Shown here in pieces: positions 60,684 through 64,000 of a DNA stretch of 64,000 nt. Origin of the DNA: Oxytricha trifallax (taxonomy: Eukaryota > Ciliophora > Spirotrichea > Sporadotrichida > Oxytrichidae). The position numbers were made by a program, and so were the translations under genes. The stretch covers positions 30,039 to 94,038 of the forward strand of contig ARYC01000607.1 in NCBI GenBank assembly GCA_000711775.1, read 5' to 3'. The notes below the pieces were generated by a model. The model was not told where the DNA came from. It saw nothing but the letters and a program-made list of their open reading frames with translations, and searched no databases. Numbering within the stretch: the first letter of the stretch is position 1; each line of letters opens with the position of its first letter.

Positions 60684-63183
60684 CCGAAAAGTTTTCACAA
60701 GCAATACTAAAAATTCCTCAAAGACCAGGGCTATTTTTAAAACCCGGGGTCAGAGTTCGAGATAACTTATAACAAGTATCTCCATGAAATTTACCAACTA
60801 GGGGCAGCTGAAATCAGGCCTGCACTAAAAAGGAAAAGAACTCTACTAAAAGAACAGAGCGAAATCGAAAAACTAGAAGCTAGAGCGCTCCTCCGAGACT
60901 GGATCCTAAGTCCAGAAATGGCCTCACTCTGGGAAAGTATTAAACTCCCACCTAAAAAAGTTTAACAGAGAACCTACACTGAATGCAACTTAAAAACTCA
61001 TCGATACATGAAAAAAAGTTAACCCAACGAAGAGTATGAAATAGACTCAGACTCAGGTATGTGGTAAAATGAAATCGACTACGACTCCTTCGGTGAAGAA
61101 GACACCGAAGAAGACATAGACTTTGTCGAAGAGTACTATGGAAACAGAAAAATGAAAATTCCACTACACCTCTAAAAATAACTTACTTAAAAAGTAAATA
61201 GATAATAATAAGAAATTGAGAAAGAAAGAACCAGGTACTGTCTTGGTAGACACTAGGATTTCTTTGAAAAGAAACAACCCAAAGTGACCTACTTAAAAAC
61301 ACCATACACAAAAAGATTCTTCAACTAAAAAAACAAGAGGCTTTCAACTCCCATATTAAATAAGAACTAGACCCCAAGCCAGACACGTCATTAAATGTAA
61401 GTCAAGACCTCAATTAACCATTAGAGGCAAAAGAACTCAAAACACCAGAATAGTCTAATAAAGACTCTAACTTATAATAAGACTACATTGAATTTGAAAT
61501 TGTGGAAACAAAAGACTGTGCAACTGAACAAGGGGCCCTAAAGTTAAGCAATTCACCTTCTTCATCTTTTTCTATACTAGATAGTGAAGGATCTTCTACC
61601 ATCTCACTATTAAATAGTACGATTCCTAATACGTCATTCATCAGTATACAAGATCAGAATCTGACCAGTTTTAAAATACTGATAGATATCCCGACAATTA
61701 TTGTATATTAACCTTATAAGTTCTATCATAGAATTCTATACAACAAATATGAGATACTATAAATATGGGACAAGATATTAAGGAGCATAGATAATTGTTC
61801 CGACCGAGACCACCTAACCCACCCCCTACCCACCTCCGGTCTACGAGACCACCTACCCCACCTCCCGGTCTACCGAGACCCCCTACCCCACCCACTACAC
61901 CACCCATAAAATACCCCATTTCATATCCAAATTTTTGTCCTCAAGGTCTGAATCGATTTCCTTCTTGACATCTCGACTACATGACCCTTTTATATATAAA
62001 AATATCATCAAATTTTCAAAAGTTTTTTTCTTCTTACTAATGCTTAATATAACTTTGTACTTTAGTTTTTACTTGATTCTCTCGGTAATTCGATTTTTTA
62101 TGCTTACTTTGAAAGAAAAATTAGTTTAAAACTATTTTCTCGAAGTATCAATTATAATTGTTAAATATTTTATTTATTGACAATTAGGCATAAATTTTAT
62201 ATAAAATATTTTTATCAATTAAATCATCTCCTTTCAATATAATTCCTAAAAAAAGTATCATTATTTTTTTACTTTTTTTTTAAAACTTTATTTCGTTTAA
62301 TAAAAAAATTTGTTATTTCTTTGATAAATTTGAGAATAATCATAAATGTTTATACTATCAGATGATTGTACTTCACATAAGTCTTTATTAAGAACTTTTC
62401 TCTTTAGATATCTTGTTTTTAAACTGGAATTTAAATCAAAATTGAATCTGCGAAAGTTTTTGATATTCTAAAGTAAAGTAGTAACAAAGACTTATGTTAA
62501 GTACAATCATCTGATAGTATAAAAATTTATGATTATTCTCAAATTTATCAAAGATATTAACAATTTTTTTTTAATAAACGAAATAAAGTTTTAAAAAAAA
62601 GTAAAAAATTAATGATACTTTTTTTAGGAATTATATTGAAAGGAGATGATTTAATTGATAAAAATATTTTATATAAAATTTATGCATAATTGTCAATAAA
62701 TCAAATATTTAACAATTTAATTGATACTTCGAGAAAATAGTTTTAAACGAATTTTTCTTTCATAGTAAGCATAAAAAATCGAATTACCAAGAGAATCAAG
62801 TAAAAACTTAAGTAAAAAGTTATATTAAGCATTAGTAAGAAGGAGAAAAATTTTGAAAATTTGATGATATTTTTATATATAAAAGGGTCATGTAGTCGAG
62901 ATGTCAAGAAGGAAATCGATTCATACCTTGAGGACAAAAATTTTGATATGAAATGGGGTATTTTATGGGGTGGGGTAGTGGGTGGTGAGGGGTTGGGGTA
63001 GGACCGCGGATGGTGGGGTAGGGGGTGGGGTAGGTGGTCTCGGTCGGAACAGATAATCTTATTCAAATTCTAAACCAAAACAATGAAAGAACAAACATAA
63101 ACGTTCTAAATAAGAAAGATGAAGATAACCTATTCTCTCTACCTTAACTGGAAAAGAGTCAAATTTAAAATGACTCAGAGTGA
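60684..63183 (+). CDS. Unknown gene with probable -1 frameshift, interrupted by element G1
   Basis: The composition is distinctly richer in G and C than the flanks. The first frame is open from 60684 (TGA at 60681) and encodes a charged protein with EQSEIEKLEARALLRDW, PEMASLWESIKLPPKK and an acidic stretch near 61105-61135. It reaches A AAA AAC at 61328-61334, after which the -1 frame continues (QEAFNSHIKQELDPKPDTS, then a Ser-rich part SPSSSFSILDSEGSS) to 61795. The 1256-bp element G1 follows. After it the same frame resumes as LIQILNQNNERTNINVLNKK and ends at TGA 63181-63183. No in-frame start was found near the left end, so the gene is truncated or has an upstream exon. No family recognised; a gag-like protein of an unknown retroelement or a germline-limited gene are both possible. 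Confidence 0.55.
61328..61334 (+). promoter_or_regulatory. Candidate -1 ribosomal frameshift site A AAA AAC
   Basis: In the upstream frame the codons are TAA AAA AAC, so the heptamer A AAA AAC sits in the phase needed for -1 slippage. Both frames are open around it, and the downstream frame is well supported from 61335. A simple one-base indel in the A-run is the alternative. Confidence 0.4.
61796..63051. mobile_element. G1: 1.26-kb palindromic element with G/C-rich ends
   Basis: Ends TGTTCCGACCGAGACC and GGTCTCGGTCGGAACA; arms of about 590 bp (61796-62388, 62486-63051) are inverse copies around a 97-bp centre. GATAAT is directly repeated at 61790-61795 and 63052-63057 as a 6-bp target duplication. 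Next to the ends lie C/G-rich stretches (CCACCC/GGGTGG repeats); the rest is AT-rich. Both arms share a translated segment (SISFLTSRLHDPFIYKN), but this may simply reflect open AT-rich DNA. It interrupts the unknown gene. It belongs to a family different from X and F, which use TA. Confidence 0.85.
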
Positions 63184-63225
63184 TATAAACTTTAACTAAG
63201 GGATAATAAGACAGAGAGAATCAAT

Positions 63226-64000
63226 CAAAACCCCAAAACCCTTTCAGTAGTTTGATTGAGTTTTTGATTGATAAAAGTAGACTATTAGTGCATACTTTAT
63301 TAGGGTTTTAATAGGGTTTATGTAGGGGTTTAATGTTTAAATATTAGTATTTTAAGTGAGTATAACAAGCGAGTTTTTTAAAATATTTCACACAAACATA
63401 CGCTTAGAGTCATGTGGCAGTTCTCTGAAGTTTATCTTTCTAAGTTGATGTTTGATTGTTTCTATTGTTTGTTAATTCTCTTAGCTTGGCTTGATAATAG
63501 TTGAGTATGCAAGTTCCCTGAGACCTCCATTTATTTTATTTTTCTCGAGATATTGTTTGATTCTCTGCTTAGAATCTCTCTCACCCCTGCAGCTAAAGTA
63601 ATCGTTTCTTGGCATGTCGCTCTCTATTATTATTACTGCTAGAGCCCAGATATCCCATTAAGTGTCTCCATCTCTCCAATACTCTCTTTCTGAGAAATAT
63701 CCAGGAGTGCCGTATACATTTCCTTATGCAGAGGCTTGCACTCTTCGAGCTCTGTTGAATTCAATAATATAAACTCTAAGAGGCTGAAAGTTTATCATGA
63801 TGTTCTCTGGCTTTAAGTCTCTATGAACATAACCAAGCTTGTAAAGCTCTTCAATCCCCTCAACTATCTACTATACTATCTAGCCAATTTATCTCTGACA
63901 TCTATTGTCAGATAAGAAAATTCTCTGTAAGTCATTTCTAGTAAAGGAAGCCTGAAGGCTTCATGATCTTTACCAAGTAAAATAGCATCAAGCTAGATGA
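63226..64000 (-). mobile_element. TBE-d: left part of a TBE, continues past the window
   Basis: Begins CAAAACCCCAAAACCC at 63226, preceded by AAT (63223-63225), which is the expected target duplication; the right end is outside. The terminal repeat and the kinase gene are in the same orientation as in TBE-c. It lies 42 bp after the stop of the unknown gene. Confidence 0.92.
63388..64000 (-). pseudogene. TBE zinc-finger/kinase gene, C-terminal part, frameshifted
   Basis: Minus strand, TGA at 63388-63390; the N-terminal part lies outside the window. HRDLKPEN is intact (about 63805-63830). The metal-binding motif reads EFN rather than DFN (about 63755-63765), an Asp-to-Glu change. GTPGYFSE and DIWALA are present. 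Compared with TBE-c, two extra bases at about 63912-63922 (GAATTTTCTTATCTG against GAATTTCTATCTG) shift the frame in the kinase N-terminal half. It is younger-looking than TBE-c but probably not functional. Confidence 0.75.

Noticed and set aside
61935-62129. Gene in the arms of G1 (SISFLTSRLHDPFIYKN), also at 62743-63066 on minus
   Set aside because: The two ORFs are inverse copies of the same palindromic arm; open frames are expected in such AT-rich DNA and no motif is seen.
1-64000. CRISPR arrays, bacterial operons, rRNA genes
   Set aside because: No regularly spaced short repeats, ribosome-binding-site pattern or rRNA-like sequence was found; codon use and telomeric ends point to a ciliate.

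Overview
The window looks like germline (micronuclear) DNA of a stichotrich ciliate, most likely Oxytricha/Sterkiella. The evidence is in the sequence. Long reading frames appear only when TAA and TAG are read as glutamine and TGA as the sole stop. The DNA is very AT-rich. Four copies of TBE (telomere-bearing element) transposons are present, and three visible ends carry the ciliate telomeric repeat CAAAACCCCAAAACCCC with a 3-bp A-N-T target duplication. No rRNA, tRNA, CRISPR or bacterial-type operon is present. I cannot identify any macronuclear-destined segment with confidence, so most of the window appears to be germline-limited DNA.

Layout. 1-4745 is an old, decayed TBE (TBE-a) split by a foldback element (F1). 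4750-21495 is AT-rich DNA with small inverted-repeat elements (X1, F4, X2, D1, M1). 21498-26078 is an X-family element (X3) interrupted by TBE-b, the only structurally intact TBE. 26081-47365 is mostly featureless AT-rich DNA with several palindromic elements (P, GA1, GA2, Q, M2) and a few weak open frames. 47366-51191 holds X4, X5 and a D2 element that contains X6. 51700-57332 is a three-level nest: foldback F3 contains foldback F2 near its left end and TBE-c in its loop. 57335-60683 is AT-rich. 60684-63183 is a GC-richer unknown gene, probably using a -1 frameshift, interrupted by a 1.26-kb palindromic element (G1) that left a GATAAT duplication. From 63226 to the end is the left part of TBE-d.

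Genes. Each TBE carries three genes: a DD34E transposase (about 42 kDa), a gene on the other strand whose product is about 28 kDa as spliced here (the '22-kDa' TBE gene of the literature), and a two-zinc-finger plus protein-kinase protein (about 57 kDa). In TBE-b all three are open. In TBE-c and TBE-a the transposase has lost its catalytic glutamate and the other genes carry stops or shifts. The visible part of the TBE-d kinase gene also carries a shift. Three copies of the second gene share two very short introns of 36 and 26 nt.

Most unusual: a family of foldback elements (F1-F4, probably D1/D2) has TA duplications and TTG[CTA]TAAAATAG-like ends. F1-F3 carry GC-richer, coding-like cargo in the loop, and the F1 and F2 cargoes share short motifs in the same order. 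All identifications come from reading the sequence; no database search was run.
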